Source of the DNA: Brassica napus
Taxonomy: Eukaryota; Streptophyta; Magnoliopsida; Brassicales; Brassicaceae
Direction: 5' to 3'
NCBI RefSeq assembly: GCF_020379485.1
Contig: NC_063452.1
Span: 29,642,770 to 29,706,769 of the forward strand
DNA: 64,000 bases
This document shows, in pieces, positions 11,931-22,664 of this stretch (its first letter is position 1; each line of letters begins with the position of its first letter). The position numbers and the translations under genes were made by a program. The notes below the pieces were generated by a model. It saw only the letters and a list, made by a program, of their open reading frames with translations, was not told the origin of the DNA and searched no databases.

Positions 11931-11936
11931 TATAGA

Positions 11937-12402
11937 TTGTATGATTCCTAAATTTTGTATTGAATTAAATCAAATACTAAAATCCGAATAAATTATTGAT
12001 ATGTTTAATAAAAAAAAATCTGAAGAAAAAACTTTTAAAAATTACTAAACGAAATAAACCACATCAAAATTCAACCAAAAGAAAATTGATCATCACAAGA
12101 CACCAAACCGTCCAGATATTCAACTACTCGTCATGCTCATCTGCAAGAGAAAGAAAAATGAATAAGTAAAAGGGGAATCACTCAGTGAAGTACGTGATGC
12201 TCTAGATACACAAACCTCTAGCTCAGATATAGAACTCCAACAATGGGAGTTTAGCTTTAGCATGAAACAAACACGATGTCTAATAAAACCATACAAAAAA
12301 CAAATGTGTTGATAGTACATAGCTAGTATATCCACCCCACATTCTTCTCATAAGGATATGGATATATACTTAATAGGCGCCGTTAGTACATGAGTCCATC
12401 CA
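11937..12402. other. Intergenic DNA, nothing identified
   Basis: A moderately GC-balanced stretch after 12060 might be old genic sequence, but no protein family or splice-consistent frame could be recognised on either strand. Confidence 0.5.
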
Positions 12403-12615
12403 TGTACCCTACAAACTCTACAATTGAGGGACAAGTACAAATGCCTTTGTACACCCCCCCCCCCCCCCCCCCCAACACAATCTCCACAAAAAGACAACCA
12501 GTATAACGCTTATGTACTTCACAATCTCTACAAACAGACAACCAGTACAAACGTCCTTGTACCTTGCAATCTCCACAAATGGGTGATAAGTACAAACATG
12601 TGTGCCTCGAAATCT
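12403..12615. repeat. Four copies of a roughly 45-bp repeat with a poly-C tract
   Basis: Copies start near 12403, 12480, 12527 and 12572. Each has the form AATCTCCACAAA..GACAACC..AGTACAAACG..CTTGTAC. Between copies 1 and 2 lies an uninterrupted run of 20 C (12454-12473). Overlapping open frames on both strands are products of the repeat and are not called. Confidence 0.75.
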
Positions 12616-12675
12616 CATTCTCGACTTACATTTATATATACACATATTATATTTATAGTAAAACTTTAACGTCAT

Positions 12676-12974
12676 TCAGTATAACAATAGTTGAATCATG
12701 GCTTCTAGTATCGACTGGAACAAGAGCGCATGAGCCATATCACTTCTATCTCCATCGGCTGCTCCAGATTCTATAGTCTCCCAAACCTTATGCACCTTGA
12801 GCATCACTTTCATGCGCATGCTCCATACCGTATAGTTGGTATTGAGCATTGGACACTGAATTGAGGGGCCACTCTCGTTCGTTCTATTAGCAACTACAGC
12901 TAGATCTCCAATGCCGTTGTCTTCTCTAATATCATAGGTATTTTTGTTTCGGTTTCCATAAAGCTCTGACACCA
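12676..12974 (-). pseudogene. Ty1/copia gag N-terminal fragment with primer-binding site
   Basis: The minus-strand frame contains PMLNTNYTVWSMRMKVMLK followed by VHKVWETIESG, the start of the copia Gag domain found in many plant elements. The primer-binding site reads TGGTGTCAGAGC on the minus strand (12963-12974), one base from the initiator-Met tRNA complement, and overlaps the start of the frame. Only about 90 codons remain; sequence to the left is unrelated. An LTR-like stretch is directly upstream (12976-13217). Confidence 0.7.
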
Positions 12975-12975
12975 A

Positions 12976-13217
12976 TTATTAAAACCAAACTCTTAATCTC
13001 AATATCAAAAACACTTTTTCTTATTGCTTTAGAAACTAATTCAAAACTATAGCTTTCTCACAAATCTCGTAAGTTATACCACATCATGATATATCTTTGT
13101 ATATAAATCATAATTCCTGAACTCATTAAGAAACACATAACTTGATAACTCTAAAACAATTATTCTTAATCCTAAATTCATTAGGATAATTAAGTTATCT
13201 TCGAGCTTAAGTTAACA
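12976..13217 (-). mobile_element. Degenerate 5' LTR of a copia fragment
   Basis: On the minus strand it starts TGTTAAC at 13217 and abuts the primer-binding site at 12974. It contains a TATA-like TTATATAC stretch. The 3' end shows TAATA where a CA terminus is expected, so that end is decayed. No partner LTR or target duplication was found. Confidence 0.5.
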
Positions 13218-14137
13218 AAAGTTTCTTATATAGGGGAAGTGGAGGAAAGTAAAATTCAAAAATTCCAATGTGAGATAAAAATTTTTTTTTTAAAAATTTG
13301 GGTTTTATTAAACATGAAAATAATGGGCTTTGGTTATGGTCGCTACAAAAAAATTACAAATTTAGGACTATATCAGATACATTCACGGTATTCTTATTTT
13401 TCAAAAAAAAATTTGCTTCTCAGTTTTTTGAAAAGGAAATGTTTTTTGGAAAAAAAATTGAATTTTTTTCGTTTTTTTCCCAAATTTTTAATAATTATTC
13501 CTTTTTATATTTATTAATTAATTAAGTAAATTACAAATAAAATATAATTATCATTTATTTCTTTAATAAAATCTAATATGAACACTTTGATTTTCGGAGA
13601 CTATTTTGGAGAATAAAAACTAAAAAAAAAAGCTATTTAAGATATTTGTCCAACTAAATAATATATGTTAAGCTAAGTACAAAAAAAAAAAATAATAATA
13701 ATATATGTTTAAATTTAGACGTATTATAAAACATAGTGATATAAAATATTTTTGAAACAACACAGTTGGTTAGTTTAATCATAATTTTAAATGTTTGTTT
13801 TCAAAATAATATTTATAGAAAAAATAAAATTGATAATTGTAGCTTAAAAAAAAAAAATTGCCCAAGGACCCCCTAATTATATTGAGCCGGCCCTGGTAGT
13901 GTTCCCCGATCATGGAGTTTGTAACGTCGAGCCGACACTTCGACAATCAGCTAATGATACTATTCCATATAAGTATTATTTTTCCTTAATTATCATATTC
14001 AAAAATTAATTGCACTACCCCACAGGCATTAAATTCTCATTATTCTTTATTTTGGATTTTATTATTTATCCACGGAGTCAACAACATTTACCATATATCA
14101 CAGCTTCTTTTACCTTCCAAACGAAAGGAGGAAGAAG
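13218..14137. other. Intergenic DNA upstream of TBL23
   Basis: AT-rich with long T and A runs (13280-13510, 13840-13860). GAGCCGGCCCTG at about 13884-13895 resembles a hAT-type terminus, but no partner end was found. The last 100 bases before 14138 are presumably the TBL23 leader; I see no clear TATA box. Confidence 0.5.
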
Positions 14138-15776
14138 ATGAAGCTAAAATGGGAATCAATCTCTACTCTTCACCAAAACGTCTTCCTCGTCAAGGTCCTC
14201 GCTGCCGTTTTTATAACCGGTCTCGCCTTCCGCTTCTACGCCGTCCGCTTCGGCCAAGTGTCGGTGAACGAAATCTCCGATCCTCAGATCTCGCCTCCTT
14301 CGGTTATCATCTCGGAGAATGAGGATCTCCTCCCCATCGGTATGATCATCTTCATTTGTCAACCACACTACAATCTCGTAGCAGTCACATTCGTTAAGCT
14401 TCTTTGTTTCTGAGATCTAGGGATTTAGAGAGATTAGTTCCATTAGTATTCGATCATTTAGCTCAAGCTTGTTCAGTTGTTATGGTTCTTAATTCGTTTG
14501 TTTGAATCTATTCCCAGAATTTCATCTCCTCAGGTGTGTGTTTATGGTTGTTTCTGCAGCTAACATAGTTAAGGGTTATGTAAAAGTGTTTGAATACTTG
14601 CGGTGATGATAAGAATCTGTTTTTGTTTGTATTAGATATTGAGGTGGAGAAGTGTGATCTCTTCACCGGGAAATGGATCAGAGACCCCTTGGGACCAATC
14701 TATACCAATGGCTCATGTGGTGTCGTCGTTGATAGTCACCAGAATTGCATCACCAATGGCCGTCCTGACTCCGGTTTTCTCTACTGGAAATGGAAGCCTA
14801 ACGACTGCTCCCTGCCCCGCTTTGACCCTCTTAGGTTTCTGCAGCTTATGAGGAACAAGTCTTGGGCTTTCATTGGTGACTCCATTTCGCGTAACCATGT
14901 CGAGTCTTTGCTTTGCATGCTCTCCACTGTAAGCACTGCAGCTTTTAAATCCTTTCTCTTTGTAGACTTTTGAAGTGATAAGTGTTTTTGTTTTTTCAGG
15001 TTGAAAAACCGGTTGAAGTGTACCACGACGACGAGTACAGATCAAAGCGTTGGCTTTTTCCTTCTCACAATCTGACAATCTCCAACATTTGGTCACCGTT
15101 TCTTGTTCAAGCCGCCATTTTTGAAGACTCAAGAGGTGTCTCATCAGCTGCAGTCCAGCTTCACCTTGATATACTCGACAACACATGGACTGATCTGTTT
15201 CCCAGCATTGACTATGCCATCATCTCTTCCGGGGAATGGTTCTTGAAAACCGCAATCTACCACGAGAATGCTAATATTGTTGGCTGCCATGGCTGCCCGC
15301 AAAGTTCCAACATAACGGACTTAGGATTCGACTATGCTTACAACACATCTCTGCGCCATGTGATGGACTTCATCGCAAGATCCAACACTAAAGGCACGTT
15401 CTTTTTCCGGACGTCGATACCTGATCACTTTGAAAACGGTGAATGGCATAACGGAGGGACCTGTAAGAAAACAGAACCTGTGAACGAGGATGAGGTCGAG
15501 ATGAAAGTTTTGAACAAGATATTGAGAGATGTAGAGATTAGTCAGTTTCAGAGGGTGGTTACAGAGATGGGTCAGGAGGCTGGGCATTTTAAGCTTCTGG
15601 ACTTTGCTGGAATGTTGCTGACCCGACCCGATGGGCACCCGGGTCCGTATCGAGAGTTCAGGCCGTTTGATAAGGACAAGAACGCAAAGGTACAGAACGA
15701 TTGTCTGCATTGGTGCTTGCCTGGTCCGATTGATTACTTGAACGATGTTATATTGGAGATCATAGTGAATAGCTGA
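14138..15776 (+). CDS. TBL23: TRICHOME BIREFRINGENCE-LIKE protein (PMR5N/PC-esterase), TBL23-type
   Basis: Three exons, 14138-14339, 14636-14928 and 15000-15776, join in phase with GT-AG junctions to give 423 residues. A hydrophobic segment near residues 18-35 is the single Golgi membrane anchor. The PMR5N domain follows (KCDLFTGKW to NGRPD, then W.W.P..C.LPRFDP). The GDS catalytic motif is in AFIGDSISRNH and the DxxH motif in DCLHWCLPGPIDY near the C-terminus. TBL proteins O-acetylate wall polysaccharides such as xylan, mannan or pectin; the substrate of this member is not shown by sequence. Next to it is 3xHMG-box1, the same pairing as AT4G11090/AT4G11080, which is why TBL23 is preferred over the paralogues TBL24, TBL25 and TBL26. 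All catalytic residues are intact. Confidence 0.88.
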
Positions 15777-15996
15777 ATCAAAAACACCGGTTTGGTCTTT
15801 CGTGTAAATTGATAAAGTTGAAGAAGTTGGATAGAGCTCATTGAAGAATTATAAAACCCAGTTTGGTTCATGATAGCTATTATTATGGATCGATTTTTGT
15901 AAAGTGATATTTTTTCGTGGGTTTTCTGTTATATATGCAAAAGTAAGAGATTTCGAGTGAATATGAAAATTAATACAATCTTGGGTGTGTTTAAAA

Positions 15997-16177
15997 CCGT
16001 TGTTCAAAGTTCAAACAAAACAAAAAGTGTTTTAAACCGGTTAAGTAAGTTGGTTTAGAGGGAAAGTCAAAACGGTCAAAAGTCATAAAGGTAAGAAATA
16101 AAATCTGCATCAACCACGAGAGTATATTTAAATCGAGGAAAGTAAAAATCAATTTGAATTTCGAAAATTTGACCGTT
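15997..16177 (+). promoter_or_regulatory. Three MSA-like mitotic promoter motifs upstream of 3xHMG-box1
   Basis: The mitosis-specific activator core AACGG occurs at 15997-16001 (minus strand, ACAACGGTT), 16071-16075 (plus strand, AAACGGTCAA) and 16173-16177 (minus strand, GCAACGGTC). All are within 300 bases of the start codon and just upstream of the TATA box. MSA sites bind three-repeat MYB factors that drive G2/M genes, which agrees with the mitotic role of 3xHMG-box proteins. Confidence 0.6.
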
Positions 16178-16188
16178 GCTTATCCTCC

Positions 16189-16195
16189 TATATAA
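16189..16195 (+). promoter_or_regulatory. TATA box of 3xHMG-box1
   Basis: TATATAA lies 98 bases before the ATG at 16287. A telo-box (AAACCCTAA, 16225-16233) follows in the predicted leader. Confidence 0.6.
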
Positions 16196-16286
16196 CGCCC
16201 AACATAGACTACTCTTGACTCGCTAAACCCTAAATCTCAAAGCCTCCATTTCTCTCTTACTCGCTCTTTCTTAATCACTTTTCTCA

Positions 16287-18197
16287 ATGGCTACAGTCGC
16301 AAATCCTGCTCCGGCTAAGAAATCGAGAAACAGCAGAAAAGCGTTGAAGCAGAAGAATGAGATCGTGGAGTCACCGTTGTTATCCCCAGCGAAGGGGAAA
16401 GAAACGAAGTCATACGAGAAAGACCTGATGGAGATGCAGGCGATGTTGGAGAAGATGAAGATCGAGAAGGAGAAAACAGAGGATCTGCTGAAGGAGAAGG
16501 ACGAGATCCTGAGGAAGAAGGAGGAAGAACTCGAAACGAGAGACGTGGAGCAAGAGAAGCTGAAGGTGGAGCTGAAGAAGCTTCAAAAGATGAAGGAGTT
16601 CAAGCCTAACATGGTAACGATTTAGCAAGTCTAGATTGATATTTGGTTACTTAAATCATATGCTTAATTCTGTTTAATGACTTTGCGACTCTGTCTCTGT
16701 TACAGACTTTAGCTTTCTGTCAATCTTTGGCACAAACTGAAGACGACAAGAAGGGGAAGAAGAAGAAGAAGGATGGTGCTGAAACAAAGAGACCTTCCAC
16801 GCCATACATCTTGTGGTGCAAGGATAATTGGAACGAAGTCAAGAAGGAGAACCCAGATTCGTACTTCAAGGAGACTTCCAACATTCTCGGTGCTAAGTGG
16901 AAGACTCTGAGTGCAGAAGAGAAGAAGCCTTACGAGGAGAAGTATAAGGCTGAAAAGGAAGCTTATCTCCAGGTTATCACAAAGGAGAAGCGAGAGAGAG
17001 AAGCCATGAAGCTTCTGGAAGATGAGCAAAAGCAGAAGACTGCTTTGGAGCTGCTTGATCAGTATCTCCACTTTGTTCAAGAAGCTGAACAGGAGGATAA
17101 CAATAAGAAGACAAAGTAAGAAATTTAACTGATTTGATGATAATGAAGGCAAGCAAAATTGAATGATTTTTTTTTCTCGTTTTTGTAGGAAGATAAAGGA
17201 TCCTCTGAAGCCTAAGCAACCCATCTCTGCTTACTTGATCTATGCAAATGAGAGGAGGCCTGCTTTACGAGAAGATAACAAGAGCGTTATAGAGGTAAGT
17301 AAATAAATTCACAATCCTCTTTGTCATTTGACACTGTTGAGCTTAGTTGTGTGTAACTGTGAATGGATAGGTTGCAAAGTTAACGGGAGAGGAGTGGAAG
17401 AACTTGTCTGAGGAACAAAAGGCTCCCTACGACAAGGTCTGGAACCACATCAGTAGCCATTGTTGTGTCAAGAAGTAAAAGATTCTAACGGATTCTGTAA
17501 CAGATGGCAAAGAAGAACAAGGAGATATACCTGGAAGAGATGGAAGGATATAAGAGGACAAAGGAAGAAGAAGCGATGAGCCAGAAGAAAGAAGAAGAGG
17601 AACTCATGAAACTCCACAAACAAGAAGCTCTCCAACTTCTCAAGAAGAAGGAGAAAGCTGACCACATCATAAAGGTGACTACTAACTTCAACTCGCATGC
17701 CCTACCCTTTAGCTGTAAGTAAGAAAAGAGATTATGTATTAAGTCAGTCACTAACCCATGTCGATTGCAGAAGAAGAAAGAAACAACGAAGAAGAAGAAG
17801 AAGAACGAGGATGTTAATCCTAACAAACCAAAGAAGCCTGCTTCTTCATTCTTTCTCTTCTGGTACTACAACACCACAAACAGTCAGAACCCAAGATGTT
17901 ATTTTCTAACTGTTTTTAAAACAATGTGTTATACAGCAAAGATGCAAGAAAGAGTTTGGCAGAGGAGCATCCTGGGATTAACAATTCAACTCTTACTGCC
18001 CACATTTCATTGAAATGGAAGGTATATAATACTAAACCTGATGAGTCTAGAGTAATTTTTATGATAATTAATTGTTAATTGTGACTTAGGAACTGGGTGA
18101 AGAAGAAAGGCAAATGTATAACGGAAAAGCTGCAGAGTTAATGGAAGCGTACAAGAAAGAAGTGGAAGAGTACAACAAGACCAAGGCTGCTGCGTAG
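16287..18197 (+). CDS. 3xHMG-box1: Triple HMG-box chromatin protein (3xHMG-box1 type)
   Basis: Eight exons join in phase: 16287-16613, 16706-17115, 17189-17294, 17371-17436, 17504-17674, 17771-17862, 17937-18021 and 18090-18197, giving 454 residues, close to the roughly 446 of the Arabidopsis protein. A basic N-terminus and a Lys/Glu coiled coil come first. Then come three HMG boxes: box 1 starts KRPSTPYILWCKDNWNEV, box 2 PKQPISAYLIYANERRP, box 3 PKKPASSFFLFCKDARKS. Charged KKE-rich linkers separate them. Known members bind DNA without sequence preference and coat condensed chromosomes in mitosis. Cys in FLFCKD (residues split across the exon 6/7 junction) replaces the Ser I expect there; this is likely harmless. 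The donor of exon 6 was fixed by phase and by homology of box 3. Confidence 0.92.
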
Positions 18198-18567
18198 TAG
18201 ATGAATACTAGTACTAACTCAGTAGTAGAGAAATGGGAAAAATGTTCAAGTTTGCTTATATTGTCAAGATTTTCTTTATCGGTTGATTCTTCTCTCATAT
18301 ATTTAAAATTTTCATTCTCTCTCAATTGTGTTTGACCTCATTAACTCTCTCACCTGTACCAAAATCCCAATTTACTTTTTACTTTAAACCAGAAATTGGA
18401 ATTACTGAATAAGTTAAACCGAGGCTGGATTAAAAGAAAAAATGGAATTACCGACGGGCGGAAACAATTAGATATTGAGGGTATTTTGGTAACGTCACAG
18501 AAAATTAGGTTGTCGTCGTCGTCTAGCCTACCTCCGAAATGGATACCAATATTTGTGTGATTCATCC

Positions 18568-18576
18568 AAACCCTAA
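18568..18576 (+). promoter_or_regulatory. Telo-box upstream of MTSSB
   Basis: AAACCCTAA, 48 bases before the start codon. Telo-boxes are common in the 5' regions of plant genes active in dividing cells. No TATA box is evident in the short (about 430-base) gap after 3xHMG-box1. Confidence 0.5.
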
Positions 18577-18623
18577 AAAGCGGGTTTAAAGGAAGGGACC
18601 ATTTTGTCGTTATTTCTCAGAAG

Positions 18624-19878
18624 ATGAACTCACTCGCTATCCGAGTTTCCAAGCTTCTGAGATCCTCTCCGATATCTCCTCCTCTAGGCAATCAATCCCC
18701 TCTTCTTTCACCTAAATCATCTGGGAGTGTAGCAGTCACTGCTTGGAGGTCTTGGTTCTCGACTGGTCCCATCGACGAGGAAGGGTTGGAAGAAGATTTT
18801 GAAGAAACCATCTCAGAAAGACCCGCCGAGCTTCAGCCTCATGGTGTTGATCCCCGTAAAGGTTGGGGCTTTCGCGGTGTCCACAGGGTAAACTTGATCT
18901 TTAATCTATTATTGTTTTCTTTGCTGAAGATTGTTGTTACAATCAAACCTTAGTCTTCAACCCTATTGAAAAGGAAAGAGTCTTGAAGAATCCAACTGTG
19001 TTCTATCAAATCTTCATTCATTCATGACCTGAGTTATCTTGTTGTTGATGTCTTTTGATTTGCTCGCACAGGCCATCATTTGTGGGAAGGTAGGGCAAGC
19101 ACCATTACAGAAGATCTTGAGGAACGGGCGGACAGTGACCATCTTCACTGTTGGAACAGGCGGCATGTTTGATCAGAGGCTTATGGGAGCAACTAACCAG
19201 CCTAAACCTGCTCAGTGGCATAGAATCGCTGTCCACAACGAAGTGCTTGGCTCTTACGCTGTCCAAAAGCTCGCTAAAAAGTAAGCTATGTTTGTTCAAA
19301 CTAGGATTTGTATTAACAACAACAATTACCACTTCTAATTGATAAGTTTGCTAGCTAGGTACAAGGCCAGTTAATAACATGTTTCACATTCACAATCTCT
19401 TTCTCTGTCTTCTCTATTCCCTCCATTTATATTATGTTATCAGTTTATGAACTGCAAACTGAAACTTGCTTGCTGGTGTGCTTTGTTACAGCTCGTCGGT
19501 TTATGTCGAAGGTGATATTGAGACTAGAGTGTATAATGACAGCATCAGCAGTGAAGTGAAGAGTATCCCTGAGATTTGCATTCGTCGTGATGGTATGTAT
19601 GTTTATGTTCATGTTCATGTTCATGTTCATGTTCATGTTGTTGATCCTGATCATTATCGATTCTTTTATCGGTTTCTCGCTGACTGACTTGCGATTTCTT
19701 TTGTAGGCAAGATTCGGCTGATCAAATACGGGGAAAGCGTTAGCAAGATCTCTTTCGATGAGCTAAGTAAGTTTATCATATTTTGTTCTGCTAAAATATT
19801 CCAATTAAAAATGAAAGAAACATGTGTTCTTCTTGTTAAATATCCCTACTCCATTTGGCAGAAGAAGGATTGATTTAG
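18624..19878 (+). CDS. MTSSB: Mitochondrial single-stranded DNA-binding protein
   Basis: Five exons join in phase: 18624-18887, 19072-19280, 19492-19592, 19707-19766 and 19862-19878, giving 216 residues. The first 45 residues are rich in Ser, Arg and Leu without acidic residues (MNSLAIRVSKLLRSSPI), a mitochondrial presequence. The OB-fold SSB domain starts at GWGFRGVHRAIICGKVGQAP and includes TVTIFTVGTGGMF, QWHRIAVHNEVLG, SSVYVEGDIETRVY and EICIRRDGKIRLI. The protein ends FDELKEGLI. It would bind single-stranded organelle DNA during replication and restrain recombination. The tiny last exon (17 bases) was chosen because it restores the conserved terminal residues. A hexamer microsatellite starts 13 bases inside intron 3. 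Confidence 0.92.
19605..19639 (+). repeat. (ATGTTC)n microsatellite in MTSSB intron 3
   Basis: Five perfect ATGTTC hexamers plus a partial sixth, starting 13 bases after the splice donor at 19593. Confidence 0.9.
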
Positions 19879-20459
19879 TCGGAGCAAGAATATCCCTGTG
19901 GCCGGAGGACACACTGATTCAACGTTTTGGTTGTCCATTGTGAGAGAGCACTGAGTTTTTTCTTATGAATATTAAGGCCATTTATGTAATTGTCGATCAA
20001 AACTAAGCTAGTTCTGCGTCTGTTCCTTAGTATAAGCTGCTCGTCACCAAACACATTTTGTCGGGATGGTTTTTATCATAGCTGTACTACTGCCGATCAG
20101 TAATTTAGCCTGCTAAATTACAAATTTGATGAAGACTCTTTTTTTGTTCTCATACAAAAAGACTATTCCGCATTTTCCATAATTATAACCATTGAAAGGG
20201 TAAAGGAGTCGTATTTCTTTCCAAGTGACGTATTAAACATGAATTCGTAATTGGTTTCGATGATATGAATATATATGACAACGTCGGGTCCTTACAAAAT
20301 CTTCTACTAGATGCATATGCTGTTGAAAAGACTGTTATGAGCTACTCTCGGCCAAAATGTTTTCAACTTAGATGGGTGTTAAGCTTCCAAATTGCTGGAA
20401 ACATCTTTGCATGCTTGTTTTTTGTTGTTGTTGGAGATGGACCACAAGAGCACATTAAA
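19879..20459. other. MTSSB 3' region and unassigned DNA
   Basis: The first 150 bases should hold the MTSSB 3' UTR. From about 20250 to 20460 the composition changes gradually into the truncated LTR element; its exact left end is not defined. Confidence 0.5.
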
Positions 20460-20498
20460 TGCTAGGTCCAAAATTAGGCTCGGTCCATTAAACAAATT

Positions 20499-20571
20499 GA
20501 TGACTGCAAAAGTCCAAGACGACCTCTCCACTCCGGATGACTGCAAAAGTCCAGGACGACCTCTCCGCTCA
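20499..20571. repeat. 37-bp direct repeat, two copies
   Basis: GATGACTGCAAAAGTCCA followed by GACGACCTCTCC occurs at 20499-20535 and 20536-20571, differing at a few bases. It lies at the truncated end of the LTR element. Confidence 0.85.
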
Positions 20572-22182
20572 GCAAAAATCGCTGGCATCTCTAAGGTAGC
20601 CGGTTTGGACAACAAAGCTTCTCCAAATCTCAGGCTGTTGGCCACGGTCAATGCTTTCATTTCTCAGAGGCTGAACCTGTCTTTCTTGGATACTCAAAAC
20701 AAACACTAAAAGACCAGGATCATATGTGCAAGACAAGTACTTGTTCAATTCAAAAATCAAGATCTCTTTTCCAAAAACAAGTAGCACACATTTCAGCCTT
20801 TCAAGATGCATATCAAAGTAAACATTGTAGACTAGAATGATGTCAAGGCATGCTACAATATTACTCATTTTCAGAACATGCCTATCCTTCTCAACATCTG
20901 AACACAAAAGAGTAAGTTCAGTTTGAACAACATCTATCAAATGATCTAGACGATTTTCAAAGAAGGTGTTGTAGACCAAGATGTCATTAAAACTCAAAAC
21001 AACACAATTATCATGAAATGATCTCAGAAGATGCCAAGTTCTATTAGTTTCAGAACATACGAGATCAGGCTGCAAAACAGAATCGCAAAAATCAAGATCA
21101 CAAAAATCAGTTTGTTTCAAATCAAGCTCAAGAGATTTTTCAAAATGATCAAAGCCTTTGCTATGCTTTAAGAACTGATCAAAACTCAAAATAAATTCAG
21201 AACTGATGCCATTGCCTTTTTGAAATCATTTTTGATCAAGAAGTTTCTCAGGTTTAAACAATTTAAAAGAATTAATCATGTTTTCAAAAACAGATTTTAA
21301 AACACAAAAATCTTTCATCTTGTCAAGACCAAAACGAATCACATCATGAGAACTGATCTTTACAAACATATTAGGCAGAAAATTAATCAAATCAGATTTC
21401 TCACAGTACTCTTCAAGATCAGGAGACAAAGAGGCAGAAGTTGTGTCGGGATCAAAGCATAGATGGCAATCCATGACGATGGAGGTGATGCTTGTTGCTT
21501 CTTCATCAAAGACTGGGTCAGGTTCGTCCTCCTCATCAAAGATAGGACCTAGATCCTCATCTAAGGGGTTCCTAGCGTCAAGACGTGGTCCTTGATGTGG
21601 ATAGTCCAGTGGCTCTTCCTCAAAAACCTGTTGAGACAAAACAAGATTACTCGGATGCTCCGGTTGAAAAACGGTTAGTTCTACAATAGTATGTTCATTA
21701 TCATTCATAAACTCAGATTCAAGAAAAGGAAGATCACAATTTTTCTCACAAGAAAACAGGCTTTCAATTGGCTCTTCATCAGATTCATCAAAGATTGGTA
21801 AAGAATCTGAAAAATCTTTAAACTCTTCAACATGGGTTTCAGATTTACCTTTAGGTTTTTCACTGATGAACAATGATGGCTCAGCTACAGGTGCACGTGT
21901 GGATGTGCTCTTATTATGGCTCTTGCTGATGTCTTTGAGGGCTTTCATCATTCCCTTCTCAAAGTTGTCACATATTTCTTGGACATCAATCTAAAGTAAT
22001 CGCCTTTTTGGATCAGAAACATATCTGGTCGTTTTGATATGATCCTTGCACCTTAGGTCTAGCCGTTCCTGCACACTAACAAACTCATCAAAATTATTCA
22101 AAGAATATTTAAATGGAAATTGAGAGACAGTTTGTCGTGGGGGCTTCTCCTTGCTACTTTTCCTTTGAAGACCAAACATCAT
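20569..22182 (-). pseudogene. LTR-retrotransposon internal ORF (gag-region protein of unknown function)
   Basis: A single frame starts at the ATG at 22182 and runs to 20569 with only two in-frame stops (about 21991 and 21226). It is acidic in the middle (DEEDEPDPVFDEEATSITS) and has a repeated FDES/FDEE pattern, then a hydrophobic half with ILVYNTFFENRLDHL and ILVYNVYFDMHLERL, an internal duplication of about 90 residues. Proteins of this type are abundant next to gypsy elements in Brassicaceae genomes. I see no zinc knuckle, protease or polymerase motif. It is in the right place to be gag or a gag-linked frame. The scarcity of stops suggests recent insertion. Confidence 0.6.
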
Positions 22183-22649
22183 AACCTGAAAATCTCAACA
22201 CAAAAGTTAGGAAATAAAACATCACACTCTCAAGTGTTTAATTTCACCCACTCAAGTGTTTCTCTCAAATTTTATGGTAATCACACAAGCTTCTTCTCAA
22301 TGTTCTAAGAGAACAGATCAAGGAATCCCAATGGGGTAGATCCAAGCAAACAAATGGTTTTTTTTTTTTTTTTTTTTTGTAAAGAGAGGAAGATAAGAGA
22401 TTTAGCTTTTGGAATCTGCTTTAACCATCTCTAAGGCTGGATTTCTCCTCAGCCAGCAGGCTTACTCTTCCACCACCAATCCACAATCGAAAACTTTTGA
22501 ATTTTTTTTATATATGGATCTTTCTCTCTTTTTTTTATTTATATGGATGGTAAAGAGGGGACCGGATTCGAGAAAGATAGAAGAATTTTTTTTTTATGAA
22601 GAAAATGGTAGATGAGAAAGATGGAATGAAAAGAGATACCGGAAGAGTG

Positions 22650-22661
22650 GCTCTGATACCA
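22650..22661 (-). other. Primer-binding site (initiator Met tRNA)
   Basis: Minus-strand TGGTATCAGAGC, a perfect 12-base complement of the plant initiator-Met tRNA 3' end, three bases inside the LTR. Confidence 0.85.
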
Positions 22662-22664
22662 CTT

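Larger units (their letters stand above)
7619..11936 (-). mobile_element. Helitron, non-autonomous, with both ends
   Basis: On the minus strand the element begins at 11936 with TCTATACTATATAAAAGTTG, the characteristic 5' end of Brassicaceae Helitrons, and ends at 7619 in CTAG. A short GC-rich hairpin stands 5 bases inside that end. The host bases are A (7618) and T (11937), as expected for A|T insertion without target duplication. The 4.3 kb between is AT-rich with no Rep/helicase frame, so it depends on another element for movement. Most of the interior right of about 9100 consists of diverged repeats that include partial copies of its own 5' end. Confidence 0.8.

Noticed and set aside
12383..12776. 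Cys- and Gly-rich minus-strand frames
   Set aside because: Generated by the 45-bp repeat and the C20 tract, where GGG codons arise from the homopolymer.
13884..13895. GAGCCGGCCCTG as a hAT-type terminus
   Set aside because: No matching opposite terminus or target duplication found, so an element could not be delimited.
14713..15186. 157-codon minus-strand frame over TBL23
   Set aside because: Shadow of TBL23 exons 2 and 3; no recognisable protein features.
16410..17826. Leu/Phe-rich minus-strand frames over the HMG gene
   Set aside because: Antisense of Lys/Glu-rich coding sequence; composition artefact.
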